Shown here: one piece after another, positions 1 through 9,644 of the stretch
Layout of the letters: each line of letters opens with the position of its first letter
How positions within the stretch are numbered: position 1 is the stretch's first letter
From: Burkholderiaceae bacterium
Lineage (GTDB): Bacteria > Pseudomonadota > Gammaproteobacteria > Burkholderiales > Burkholderiaceae_C
Length of the DNA stretch: 64,000 nt
NCBI GenBank assembly: GCA_030654805.1
Contig: JAURWR010000040.1
Location: 50,205-114,204, forward strand
Direction: 5' to 3'
Translations under genes and position numbers: made by a program
The notes under the pieces: generated by a model
What the model was told of the DNA's origin: nothing
What the model saw: the letters and a program-made list of their open reading frames with translations, nothing else
Database searches by the model: none

Positions 1-121
1 CTTTGCAGCGCCCGCATGTGCTGAAACGCGCCCCGCCGCTGGCTCGCTGGCGAGACGAGGCCCAGAGCCCACCGGGCCATCCCGCACGCGAATCCGAAGT
101 GCTCAGCACGAAGGTACCCCG

Positions 122-2419
122 ATGACCACCAAGAACGACAGCAAAACAGCCGAACTGCGCCGTGCCGCGCTCGAATACCACGAGTTTCCGACGCCGGGCA
201 AGATCGCGATCGCGCCGACCAAGCAGCTGGTGAACCAACGAGATCTGGCGCTCGCCTACTCGCCCGGCGTGGCGGCCGCCTGCGAAGAGATCGTGGCGGA
301 TCCGGCCAACGCCTTCAAGTACACCGCGCGCGGCAACTTGGTGGCAGTGATCACCAACGGCACCGCAGTGCTGGGCCTCGGCGACATCGGCCCGCTGGCC
401 GCCAAGCCGGTGATGGAGGGCAAGGCGGTGCTGTTCAAGAAGTTCGCCGGGATCGATGTGTTCGACATCGAGCTGGCGGAGCGCAACCTCGACAAGCTGA
501 TCGACACCATCGCATCGCTGGAGCCGACCTTCGGCGGCATCAACCTTGAAGACATCAAGGCACCGGATTGCTTCTACGTCGAACGCGCCTTGCGCAAGCG
601 GATGAAGATCCCGGTCTTCCACGACGACCAGCACGGCACGGCAATCGTCGTCGGCGCGGCGCTGCTGAACGCGCTGAAGGTCACCGGCAAGGACATCAAG
701 CAGATCAAGTTGGTCACCTCCGGTGCCGGCGCTGCGGCATTGGCGTGCCTGAGTCTTCTCGTGAAGTTGGGGCTGCCGCGCGAGAACATCTGGGTCACCG
801 ACCTCGCAGGTGTGGTCTACGAAGGTCGCACTGAACTGATGGACGAGGACAAGATCGTCTTCGCGCAGAAAACCGCGCATCGCAGCCTCGCCGACGTGAT
901 GCGAGGGGCCGACGTGTTCCTTGGATTGAGCGCCGGCGGTGTGCTGAAAAAGGAAGTCGTCGCAACGATGAGTCCTTGCCCGGTGATTTTCGCGCTGGCC
1001 AACCCGACACCGGAGATTCTTCCCGAGGAGATCAAGGAGGTGCGCAGCGACGCGATCATCGCGACCGGCCGCACCGACTACCCGAACCAGGTCAACAACG
1101 TCCTGTGCTTTCCCTACATATTCCGCGGCGCGCTTGATTCAGGAGCGACGACGATCACGGTCGAGATGGAGATCGCGGCTGTCCATGCGATCGCTGATCT
1201 GGCGCAGGCCGAGCAGAGCGAAGTGGTGGCCGCCGCGTATGCGGGTGCGAACCTCAGCTTCGGACCCGAGTACCTGATCCCCAAGCCGTTCGATCCCCGG
1301 CTGATGATGCGGATCGCGCCCGCAGTTGCCGAAGCCGCCGCAGCGTCCGGCGTGGCCGCCCGGCCGGTACTCGACATGGACGCCTACCGCGAGCGCCTGC
1401 AGAGCTTCGTCTACGCGTCGGGCACGACGATGAAGCCGATCTTCAACCTGGCCAAGCGCGCGCAGAAGAAGCGCGTCGCCTACGCCGAAGGTGAAGACGA
1501 GCGCGTGCTGCGCGCCGCGCAGATCGTCGTGGACGAAGGTCTGGCGCGTCCGACGCTGATCGGGCGTCCCGATGTCATCGCCACCCGGGTCGAGAAGTTC
1601 GGCCTGCGCCTCGAGGCGGGTCGCGATTACGACCTGGTCAATACCGACAAGGACGACCGGTACCGCGACTACTGGCAGACCTACCACCAGCTCACCGCGC
1701 GCAAGGGCGTCACAGCGCAATTCGCCAAGATCGAGATGCGTCGGCGTCTGACGTTGATCGGCTCCATGCTGCTGCACAAGGGCGAGGTCGACGGCATGCT
1801 GTGCGGCACCTGGGGAAACACCGCGCTGCATCTGAACTACATCGATCAAGTGATCGGCCTCCGGGAAGGTGCCCGGACTTTCGCCTGCATGAACGGACTG
1901 CTGCTGCCTGGACGTCAGGTGATGCTGGTCGACACCCACATCAACTACGACCCGACCGCCGAACAGCTGGCCGAGATCACGATGATGGCGGCCGAAGAAA
2001 TGGTGCGCCTGGGGCTGCGGCCGAAGGCAGCATTGCTCTCGCACAGCAATTTTGGCTCCAGCAACCACCCGTCGGCGGTGAAGATGCGCGATACCCTGAC
2101 TTTGCTGCGACAGGGTGCGCCCTGGCTCGAAGTCGACGGGGAGATGCACGGAGACACGGCCCTCGATGCCGACTACCGCCGTGGCCTGATGCCCATGAGC
2201 ACGTTGAGTGGCGAAGCCAACCTGCTGGTACTGCCGAACATCGACGCGGCGAACATCGCCTACAACCTGCTGAAAACAGCGGCTGGCGGCGGCATCGCCA
2301 TCGGCCCTGTGCTGCTCGGAGCGGCCAAACCGGTGCACATCCTCACGGCGTCTGCGACGGTGCGCCGCATCGTCAACATGACCGCGCTGACGGTGGCAGA
2401 CGCCAACGCGACTCGCTGA
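122..2419 (+). CDS. maeB: NADP-dependent malic enzyme (malic enzyme + phosphotransacetylase-like C-terminal domain)
   Basis: 765 aa ORF; N-terminal malic enzyme motifs ([20 protein letters not shown]) and C-terminal Pta-like region. Confidence 0.95.
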   Translation: MTTKNDSKTAELRRAALEYHEFPTPGKIAIAPTKQLVNQRDLALAYSPGVAAACEEIVADPANAFKYTARGNLVAVITNGTAVLGLGDIGPLAAKPVMEGKAVLFKKFAGIDVFDIELAERNLDKLIDTIASLEPTFGGINLEDIKAPDCFYVERALRKRMKIPVFHDDQHGTAIVVGAALLNALKVTGKDIKQIKLVTSGAGAAALACLSLLVKLGLPRENIWVTDLAGVVYEGRTELMDEDKIVFAQKTAHRSLADVMRGADVFLGLSAGGVLKKEVVATMSPCPVIFALANPTPEILPEEIKEVRSDAIIATGRTDYPNQVNNVLCFPYIFRGALDSGATTITVEMEIAAVHAIADLAQAEQSEVVAAAYAGANLSFGPEYLIPKPFDPRLMMRIAPAVAEAAAASGVAARPVLDMDAYRERLQSFVYASGTTMKPIFNLAKRAQKKRVAYAEGEDERVLRAAQIVVDEGLARPTLIGRPDVIATRVEKFGLRLEAGRDYDLVNTDKDDRYRDYWQTYHQLTARKGVTAQFAKIEMRRRLTLIGSMLLHKGEVDGMLCGTWGNTALHLNYIDQVIGLREGARTFACMNGLLLPGRQVMLVDTHINYDPTAEQLAEITMMAAEEMVRLGLRPKAALLSHSNFGSSNHPSAVKMRDTLTLLRQGAPWLEVDGEMHGDTALDADYRRGLMPMSTLSGEANLLVLPNIDAANIAYNLLKTAAGGGIAIGPVLLGAAKPVHILTASATVRRIVNMTALTVADANATR

Positions 2420-2645
2420 CGCCGCCTCAAGAGCCGCACGGTTCAGGGGCTTTGTGACGTTTCGAAGTCAGATTCGACCCCATTGAATAGCCCCCGCATG
2501 ACCCGGTTTACCTCAATCATGCGAAGCCATTAATGGATGTGAGCACATACTTATTGACAGGAAAGCATGCCCTGACTTGAGGCGCAGCCTTGAGATTTTC
2601 AGCTCGATTCGGTACCATCGGCCTTTCCGAATCAAGGGACAACCC

Positions 2646-3080
2646 GTGTTTTTCTCTGGCCCGTTGGGGGATCAGCAATGCATCGTCTGGTCAGCAAAAA
2701 CAGCCGCAATCGCTGTTTCATTGGCTGCCGCGCTGTGGGCTCCCGGAACGGTTTGGGCCAGGGATTCGCACCAAGAAGGCGTCGGCGAACGATCCGTCGT
2801 CGCATTGGAGCAACTCCCTGGCGAAGCCCGGAAAACCCATCGATTGATTCATTCGGGCGGACCGTTTCCATACAGCAAAGATGGAACGGTGTTTGCCAAT
2901 CGGGAGCGTTTGCTGCCAGCTCATACCCGTGGGTACTACCGCGAATACACCGTCCCGACCCCAGGTTCACGTGACCGAGGCGCCCGACGCATCATCTGCG
3001 GTGGGTTGCGGTTGGTGGCACCTGAGGCCTGTTTTTACAGCGGCGATCACTACGCGAGCTTCGGCCGCATCGTGCCGTGA
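2646..3080 (+). CDS. Secreted guanyl-specific ribonuclease (barnase/RNase Sa/N1-T1 family)
   Basis: GGPFPYSKDGTVFANRERLLP...YYREYTVPTPGSRDRGARRIICGG...YSGDHYASF with Glu/Arg/His catalytic pattern; hydrophobic N-terminal signal; GTG start at 2646 with AAGGGA upstream is inferred (ORF track starts at TTG 2577). Confidence 0.85.
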   Translation: MFFSGPLGDQQCIVWSAKTAAIAVSLAAALWAPGTVWARDSHQEGVGERSVVALEQLPGEARKTHRLIHSGGPFPYSKDGTVFANRERLLPAHTRGYYREYTVPTPGSRDRGARRIICGGLRLVAPEACFYSGDHYASFGRIVP

Positions 3081-3119
3081 TTGCCGCTCTGGTTTTTTGT
3101 CCATAGGAGGAACGAGTCC

Positions 3120-3515
3120 ATGCTTTTGCAGACCGTCCGTTCGAACATTGTTCAATCGATCCGCGCCTATAGCGTGGAGGATCTGATGCAGGCGGCGCAT
3201 AACGCCGATCAGCATTTCCTCTACGCCAATTTGACGACGGCCCAGGCCAAGCAGGATGTCCTGGACACCATCGCCGAGTCGTTCCTGTTTCCGGTTCATT
3301 TCGGCAAGAACCTCGATGCGCTCTACGACTGCATGACCGATCTGGTGCACAAGGCTGGCTCGCAACCTGGGTTCGTCGTGGTGCTGGAGCAGCTGCCCGA
3401 CAACCCTCGGTTTGACCGTGAGGCGCGTGAGCAACTGCTCGATGTGTTCCGGGATGCGGCCGATTTCTGGGCCGAGCGAAAGGTCCCGTTCAGGTGCTTC
3501 TATTCTTTTCAGTAG
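3120..3515 (+). CDS. Barstar-family ribonuclease inhibitor
   Basis: FPVHFGKNLDALYDCMTDL barstar core; AGGAGG Shine-Dalgarno before ATG 3120; directly downstream of the RNase gene. Confidence 0.9.
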   Translation: MLLQTVRSNIVQSIRAYSVEDLMQAAHNADQHFLYANLTTAQAKQDVLDTIAESFLFPVHFGKNLDALYDCMTDLVHKAGSQPGFVVVLEQLPDNPRFDREAREQLLDVFRDAADFWAERKVPFRCFYSFQ

Positions 3516-3551
3516 CCCGCTCTCAAGAACTCGGTTCTTGGGAGCGGGCTA
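3513..3551. repeat. 18-bp near-perfect inverted repeat (hairpin) overlapping the barstar stop codon
   Basis: TAGCCCGCTCTCAAGAAC-TCG-GTTCTTGGGAGCGGGCTA, one non-Watson-Crick position. Confidence 0.8.
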
Positions 3552-3556
3552 CCGAA

Positions 3557-3682
3557 ATGCCCAGCGCCTCCGAAAAGCCCGCCAAGCCTGCCGCCAAGAG
3601 CGCGGCGGGAGCGAACTTCGGCATGAACATGCCGCTGATGAGCAGCGCATTCGACACTTCGATGTGGTTGAACGCCGCCTGA
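3557..3682 (+). CDS. Possible 41-aa small protein (MPSASEKPAKPAAKSAAGANFGMNMPLMSSAFDTSMWLNAA)
   Basis: Open frame between the hairpin at 3513 and the terminator at 3704; no homology recognised. Confidence 0.3.
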   Translation: MPSASEKPAKPAAKSAAGANFGMNMPLMSSAFDTSMWLNAA

Positions 3683-3703
3683 CGGCGACTTGTTGAGCGA
3701 GGC

Positions 3704-3731
3704 AACAAGGCGGCCTGCGGGCCGCCTTGTT
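3704..3731. terminator. Bidirectional hairpin between convergent genes
   Basis: AACAAGGCGGCC-TGCG-GGCCGCCTTGTT perfect 12-bp stem, T/A-rich arm ends. Confidence 0.8.
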
Positions 3732-3746
3732 CATGGTCGCGTCAAC

Positions 3747-4505
3747 TCATCGAACCGCAGCGCACAACGCCAAGTACTCGGACACGGCAACCTCCTCGGC
3801 GCGGCGCTGCAGGTCGAATTCGCCCGCAAAGCCGCGCTCATCGAGCCAGCGGCCCAGCGTGTTGCGCAGGATCTTGCGGCGCTGCGAGAACGCCACGGTC
3901 ACCAGTTCACCCAGCAGCTGCGCATCGACATCGACCCGCGCTGGCAGAGGCAGCATGCGCACGACGGCCGATCGCACCTGCGGTGGCGGATCGAACGACT
4001 CCGGCTCGACATCGAGCACCGATTCGATCTCGTAGCGCCATTGCAGCATGACCGACAAGCGGCCGTAGGTCTTGCTGCCAGGACCCGCCGCCATGCGCTC
4101 GACAACCTCCTTCTGCAGCATGAAGTGCTGGTCGAGGACCTGCGCGGCCACCGGAAGCAGATGGAAGAGGATCGGCGTCGAGATGTTGTACGGCAGGTTG
4201 CCGACCACCCGCAAAGGCTGCCCGGAGGCCTCCGACAGAGCGGAGAAATCGACGTTCAACACATCGGCCTCGATCACATTCAATGCCGGCCAAAGTCGCA
4301 GGCGCGCTGCCAGATCGCGGTCGAGCTCGATCACGGTCAACCGCTCGCAGCGTTCGAGCAGCGGGAAAGTCATCGCACCGAGGCCCGGCCCGATTTCGAC
4401 CAGCGCTTCGCCCGGGCTCGGTGCGATCGCGTCGATGATGGCGCTGATGGCAACACGGTCGGTCAGGAAGTGCTGCCCGAAGCGCTTGCGTGCGATGTGG
4501 GTCAT
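3747..4505 (-). CDS. rsmA: 16S rRNA (adenine1518-N6/1519-N6)-dimethyltransferase
   Basis: [29 protein letters not shown] motifs. Confidence 0.96.
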   Translation of the reverse strand: MTHIARKRFGQHFLTDRVAISAIIDAIAPSPGEALVEIGPGLGAMTFPLLERCERLTVIELDRDLAARLRLWPALNVIEADVLNVDFSALSEASGQPLRVVGNLPYNISTPILFHLLPVAAQVLDQHFMLQKEVVERMAAGPGSKTYGRLSVMLQWRYEIESVLDVEPESFDPPPQVRSAVVRMLPLPARVDVDAQLLGELVTVAFSQRRKILRNTLGRWLDERGFAGEFDLQRRAEEVAVSEYLALCAAVR

Positions 4506-4565
4506 CAGCGCTCCTGCACCGTCTGACCACGCAGGATCATCAACACGGCTGCATTCAGCGTGCGA

Positions 4566-5906
4566 TCACTGGGGCGGATCGCGCAACTCCACATAAGCGC
4601 GGGCTCGCAGTTCACGGGCCCACTCGGCGTAGGCCTCGTCGTACTTTTTCTCACGCAGCACGTTGCGGGCTTGGTCCCGCTCCTGCTTGGTATCGAGCGT
4701 TGCCTGCCGTCGTTCAACGACCTGGATGAGATGCACGCCGAATCGCGAGACCACCGGGTCGGAGATACCGCCGATGGGCAGCGCATTCATCGCCTCTTCG
4801 AACTCCGGCACGAAGGTGCCCGGCGAGGTCCAGCCCAGATCGCCGCCTTGAGGGGCACTGCCGTCTTCGGAGTTGTCTTTCGCGAGTTGCTCGAAACTGC
4901 TGGTGCCGGCCTGAACCTGCCGCTTGAAACCGGCCAGGCGGCGCGCCGCTGTAGCCTGATCGAACTCAGCGGTGATCTTCAGCAGGATGTGGCGCGATCG
5001 AGTCTCGGGGACCGAGAAGGCCTGACCGTCACGACGCTCCACGAGCTTCAAGACATGAAAACCGGCCCCGGTGCGCAGCAGCGAGTCGGCCACCTGTCCA
5101 CTCTTCAATCCTCGGATCAGTTCGACGAACGCATCCGGCAAGCGGTCCGCCGCGCGCAGACCGAGCGCACCACCCTGGGCCTTGTTCGCATCCTCAGAGA
5201 TTTCGAGCGCCACGGCTGCGAATGATTCGCCCGCCTTGGCGCGAGCCAGCGCAGCCTCCGCGCGCGCCTGGCGTTCGGCGATCAACGACTCGGTGGCGTT
5301 CTCGGGCACCGTGACGAGAACCTGCGCGATGTTGTACTCGGTGCGCGATGACGACTCGGAACGCTGCTTGGAGATCAGGGCATCGATGTCGGCTTCGGTG
5401 ATTCGGATGCGTGCCTGAACCTCCCGCTCGCGCACGCGCTCGACCAAGATCTGGTCACGGAGGTTCTTGCGAAAGCGTGCAAAGTCGATGCCGTCCTCGG
5501 TCAGCCGCTGGCGCAGCTGCGCCAGCGTCACCTGATTCTGCGAGGCCACATTGGCTACGGCACGATCGAGCTCGCTGTCATCGATGCGCTGTCCACTCTC
5601 ACGCGCGTGCGTGATCTGGGCGCGCTCGTCTATCAGCAGATCGAGCAACTGGCGACGCAATTCGGCTTCAGGCGGCAACGCCGTCTTGGTGCGCACCGCG
5701 TTTTCCCGCACGCGCGCCAAACGCTGCTCCACTTCGAGCGCAGTGACCAGTTCCTGGTTCACCACGGCGAGGATGAAGTCGCCGCTGCGCGCGGAGGCAT
5801 TCGACGCTCCAATGCGCGGCGCCTGGGCCGCAGCCGGTGAGGGCAGACTGACAAGCGCGCCAATGGCTACGGCAGCTACAACGATCGATCTCAAGGCGTC
5901 AGTCAT
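4566..5906 (-). CDS. surA: Periplasmic peptidyl-prolyl isomerase SurA
   Basis: N-terminal signal, SurA-N chaperone region, two parvulin domains (SRHILLKI, GDLGWTSPGTFVPEFEEAM); start at MTDALRS. Confidence 0.93.
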   Translation of the reverse strand: MTDALRSIVVAAVAIGALVSLPSPAAAQAPRIGASNASARSGDFILAVVNQELVTALEVEQRLARVRENAVRTKTALPPEAELRRQLLDLLIDERAQITHARESGQRIDDSELDRAVANVASQNQVTLAQLRQRLTEDGIDFARFRKNLRDQILVERVREREVQARIRITEADIDALISKQRSESSSRTEYNIAQVLVTVPENATESLIAERQARAEAALARAKAGESFAAVALEISEDANKAQGGALGLRAADRLPDAFVELIRGLKSGQVADSLLRTGAGFHVLKLVERRDGQAFSVPETRSRHILLKITAEFDQATAARRLAGFKRQVQAGTSSFEQLAKDNSEDGSAPQGGDLGWTSPGTFVPEFEEAMNALPIGGISDPVVSRFGVHLIQVVERRQATLDTKQERDQARNVLREKKYDEAYAEWARELRARAYVELRDPPQ

Positions 5907-8400
5907 AAAAGGAGAAAGTGTTCTGGGAGCTCGCCGGCGCGTCTCGCAGCAGCCGGTAACCAGGGACATTGTCCTTCAGCACCTGGAGCGGATTGGACCC
6001 GAGCCGCGAGAGGCCGACCAGTTCGAGCTGGAAGAGCAAACGCGTTGTGGCTTCGGCCTGTCCGGTAGAGAGCCGCTCGGCCACGACCCGCGTGATCCAG
6101 CAGCCGGCATCGTATTCGAGCCCGAGGATCGCATCGACGAGGCGGCTGTCGCGGGTGCTGTAGTTGACGCGGCCGACGGTGTAGAGCGAACCGTTGCAAC
6201 TGGCCGGATCGCCACGTGACTCGCCAGCAAGATTGCGGGCGTCGGGGGTGCGCCCAAAGATCGGCCACTGCCAGCCAAGCTCCAGCTGCTCGCTCAAGTT
6301 TCGCGTCTGCCGGAAGACCGCACTGACGGTGTGGAACGGCTTCGGGGAATACGCCGCGCCGACGGTCGATCGCACGCTCGCGCCAAGCTGCGGGCTGTAC
6401 TGCATCGTGGCCGACAACGACCAGTTGGGAATCACGCTCGTCGATCCGAGCAACAGCAGATCCGAGATGCGCTGCGTGAGCGTGGTGCCCTGGGGCGTGA
6501 CCCGCTGGTCGCTGAACAGGTAGCGCTGCACCACGCCGAGTCGCATCGACTCGCCACCGCTGATTGGATCAAGCAGGCGGGTGGTCACTCCAGCGGTCAA
6601 CTCGTGGGAGTCTGAAACACGGTCGACACCGGAGAATGCGTTCTCGGTGAATATCGACTCGAAGTTGAAGTCACGGGGCGCGGAATCAAAGTTCGGCAGG
6701 AAGCTCTGCTTGCGGTAGGGCGTGTTGACGTACAGCAGCCTCGGCTCCAGCGTCTGACGCAAGTCCTTGCCAAACCAGGACGAGTCCCGCTCCAGCACCC
6801 AGGCGCTGTCGAGGCTGAAGGTCGGTATCACGCGCGTGGCCTGCTTGCGGCCGTCAGACATCGGGCTGTCGAGAGAATATGACGCGGCGTTCACGGACAC
6901 CTTCGGTGCCAGCGTCCAGCCGGGTGTCACCCACGGCCAGCTGAGGCTGGCAAGCGCATGCGCGCGCAGGCCGGTCAGGCGATTCGCGTTATTGACACTA
7001 CCGATCGGGTTGGCAAACCGGTTGAACTCGCCCTCGAACTCGACCTCGAAGCCTTCGCCCACCGACTGCAGGGTCCGGGCGCCGATCTGCGGCAGGCGCT
7101 CGTACGGCGCGTCGATCAGGCTGCCTGCGTTTTGTAGAACCTGCCATCGCATCGCCCGAACATAAGTCGTCCATTCGCCAAATGGGCGCGTCGCCTGGAT
7201 GTCGGAAAGCTGCAGCCGCGGCGTGATGGTGTTCAGGTCGCGCCGGAAGTCCTTCCAGTAGTTGTCGTCGGAGACACGCTGCACCTGGATTCTCAGGCGC
7301 GTCTCGTCAGGCCACGCAACCTCGTGCTTTGCCCCGAACGAATACCGCTCTCGACCCGCCTCGCGGTCGTTGGGCAACAGGTTCAGGTTGAGCTCACCGT
7401 GATAGTTCTCCTCGAGGTAGCGAAACTCGCTGCCCAGACCCACTCCGCGCCGAAGGCTGGCCGAGGGGGTGAAGGTCGCATCCCGATTCGGCGCGATGTT
7501 CCAGTACCAGGGCACCTCGACGCGCACGCCGCTGCGGCTGTCGATGGCGACGCTCGGGGGCAACCAACCGGACTTGCGCTCATCGGTCAGCGGAAAGCTC
7601 AACGCCGGGGCCCAGAGGATGGGCACGCCGAGGAAACGCAGCACCGCTCCCTCGGCAATGCCTTCGTTGTTGTTGAAGTCCATCTTGACGCGGTCGCTGG
7701 TCAACAGCCAGTCCGGGTCTCCGCTGCCGTCGGCCGGGCAACTGCTGTATGTCGCTTTTGTCGCGACCGTGCGTTGGCTGTCGATGAAATCGATGCGCTC
7801 GGCCTTTCCGCCGGCTGCGGTACGACCGAAGTAGTACGTCGGATGGATGAAGTACCCCTCGAAGCGCTGGACCTTCAATTGCAGCTCGGGGCCGGTGTAG
7901 CGGTTGCCTTCCTGGTTGATCTTCACGTTTCCACGTGCCAGTGCGAGGTCTTCGACCTGGTCATAGCTCAACAGGTCGGCCTGCAACGTCAGGTCGCCAC
8001 GGCGAAGCACCGCGTCGCCTTCGGCAATCGTCTCCAGATCGGGACGACCGCGCACCTTTTGCGCAAGCACCGCGATCGGCAACTGCTTGCCGGCCTCACC
8101 GCGAGGCAGCGGCAGCAGCTTGGGGGAGAGCCGCAACTCGATGCCGGAGTCGGTAATCAACGGCAGCACCGGGATCTGTGCGGCGGCCGGCGCTGCGGCA
8201 GGTATCGGGACCGAGCCAATGGGCGGCCGACCCCACTGCGCCCAGGCTGGGCCACCGGCCGCCAGCAGCGCTGCGGTCAGTGGCAGCAGCGGCCATGCAC
8301 GGCCGCAACCCGGTGCGACAAGGGATGTCGAGCCGCCGGGACACAGCAAACGGACGAGTGGACGAGGCAGCAAAGGCGAAGAAATGCAGACGGGAGGAGG
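5899..8400 (-). CDS. lptD: LPS-assembly outer membrane protein LptD
   Basis: OstA-like N-domain and beta-barrel sequence; neighbour of surA; 5' start uncertain (ORF open to 8664). Confidence 0.92.
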   Translation of the reverse strand, partial: PPPVCISSPLLPRPLVRLLCPGGSTSLVAPGCGRAWPLLPLTAALLAAGGPAWAQWGRPPIGSVPIPAAAPAAAQIPVLPLITDSGIELRLSPKLLPLPRGEAGKQLPIAVLAQKVRGRPDLETIAEGDAVLRRGDLTLQADLLSYDQVEDLALARGNVKINQEGNRYTGPELQLKVQRFEGYFIHPTYYFGRTAAGGKAERIDFIDSQRTVATKATYSSCPADGSGDPDWLLTSDRVKMDFNNNEGIAEGAVLRFLGVPILWAPALSFPLTDERKSGWLPPSVAIDSRSGVRVEVPWYWNIAPNRDATFTPSASLRRGVGLGSEFRYLEENYHGELNLNLLPNDREAGRERYSFGAKHEVAWPDETRLRIQVQRVSDDNYWKDFRRDLNTITPRLQLSDIQATRPFGEWTTYVRAMRWQVLQNAGSLIDAPYERLPQIGARTLQSVGEGFEVEFEGEFNRFANPIGSVNNANRLTGLRAHALASLSWPWVTPGWTLAPKVSVNAASYSLDSPMSDGRKQATRVIPTFSLDSAWVLERDSSWFGKDLRQTLEPRLLYVNTPYRKQSFLPNFDSAPRDFNFESIFTENAFSGVDRVSDSHELTAGVTTRLLDPISGGESMRLGVVQRYLFSDQRVTPQGTTLTQRISDLLLLGSTSVIPNWSLSATMQYSPQLGASVRSTVGAAYSPKPFHTVSAVFRQTRNLSEQLELGWQWPIFGRTPDARNLAGESRGDPASCNGSLYTVGRVNYSTRDSRLVDAILGLEYDAGCWITRVVAERLSTGQAEATTRLLFQLELVGLSRLGSNPLQVLKDNVPGYRLLRDAPASSQNTFSFYD

Positions 8401-8519
8401 TGGCGCAGGCCACAAGCGCGAACGGCGGTTTGTAAAATTGATTATCCATGAGGGTGTGGCAGCGACTGCCCCCGTATGACCCGCCTTTTTGCCCCTGCGC
8501 GCCGACCCGCCGCCCTTCC

Positions 8520-9626
8520 ATGACCCCTCTGACTTCCTCCATCGCTCCTGATGTTCAACCTGGCGTGGTCTGGGCCGACCCGGTCCGACGCGATGGCTTC
8601 CATTGCTGGATCGACGCGATCGCTCCCGTGCATGGCCTGCGCGCCGAGACGCTGCGGCCCGCATCCAGTGACGCGAGTTTCCGGCGCTACCTGCGCATCG
8701 ACGGCACCGCGACCAGCTTCATCGTGATGGATGCGCCACCCACACACGAGGACGTGCGCCCCTTCGTGGCCGTGGCCTCTCTGATACGGGACGCACACCT
8801 GAACGCGCCCCACGTGCTGGCACAGGATGTCGAGCACGGCTTCTTGCTGCTGAGCGACCTCGGCTCCCGGCTCTACCTCGGAGAGTTGCAGACCGCGGTG
8901 GCAGTTGAGGACCATCCCACTGTCGAACGCCTGATGCGCTCCGCGATGTCGGCACTGGTCGCGTGGCAGCAGCGCGTCGATGCGAGTACCTTGCCGGCGT
9001 ACGACGACGCGCTGCTGCGACGCGAGCTGGCGCTGTTTCCCGAGTGGTGCGTGCAGCGCGAGTTCGGCGTCACCTGGACCGCCGACGAGCAGGCGACCTG
9101 GGCCACCACCTGCGACCTGCTGGTGAACAGCGCGCTGGCCCAGCCGACGGTGGCGGTGCACCGCGACTACATGCCGCGCAACCTGATGGTGTGCGATGCA
9201 ACCGCAGTCGGCGAGGACGTGCTGGCCAGCCCTGGCATCCTCGACTTCCAGGACGCGGTGCGCGGACCGATTAGCTACGACGTGGCGTCAATGTTGCGCG
9301 ACGCTTTCATCAGCTGGGACGAGGAACAGGAGCTCGACTGGGCGATCCGCTACTGGCAGCAGGCGCGCAAGGCCGGCCTGCCGGTGCCGGCCGACTTCGG
9401 CGAGTTCTGGAAGCCTCTCGAATGGATGGGCCTGCAACGCCATCTGAAAGTGCTGGGCATCTTCTGCCGCCTCAAGCACCGCGACGGCAAGCCGGCCTAC
9501 AGCACCGACCTGCCTCGGTTCTTCCACTACGCACACAAGGTGGCAACTCGATACGAAGGCCTGGGCCCGCTGGCGCGTCTGATCGAGCCGCTGATGGGTG
9601 CCACGCGAGTCGACGCGTTCTACTGA
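8520..9626 (+). CDS. amgK: N-acetylmuramate/N-acetylglucosamine kinase-like aminoglycoside phosphotransferase
   Basis: SSDASFRRYLRI, VHRDYMPRNLMV, GILDFQDAVRGPISYDVASML; divergent from lptD. Confidence 0.85.
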   Translation: MTPLTSSIAPDVQPGVVWADPVRRDGFHCWIDAIAPVHGLRAETLRPASSDASFRRYLRIDGTATSFIVMDAPPTHEDVRPFVAVASLIRDAHLNAPHVLAQDVEHGFLLLSDLGSRLYLGELQTAVAVEDHPTVERLMRSAMSALVAWQQRVDASTLPAYDDALLRRELALFPEWCVQREFGVTWTADEQATWATTCDLLVNSALAQPTVAVHRDYMPRNLMVCDATAVGEDVLASPGILDFQDAVRGPISYDVASMLRDAFISWDEEQELDWAIRYWQQARKAGLPVPADFGEFWKPLEWMGLQRHLKVLGIFCRLKHRDGKPAYSTDLPRFFHYAHKVATRYEGLGPLARLIEPLMGATRVDAFY

Positions 9627-9644
9627 CCTTGCGGCGTCTGCGGC

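Noticed and set aside
1139-2338. 399-aa minus-strand ORF inside maeB
   Set aside because: Fully contained antisense to a confident malic enzyme gene
4506-4565. Possible missing pdxA between rsmA and surA
   Set aside because: The 60-bp spacer is too short and has no coding trace; gene order simply differs from E. coli, so no disrupted gene is claimed
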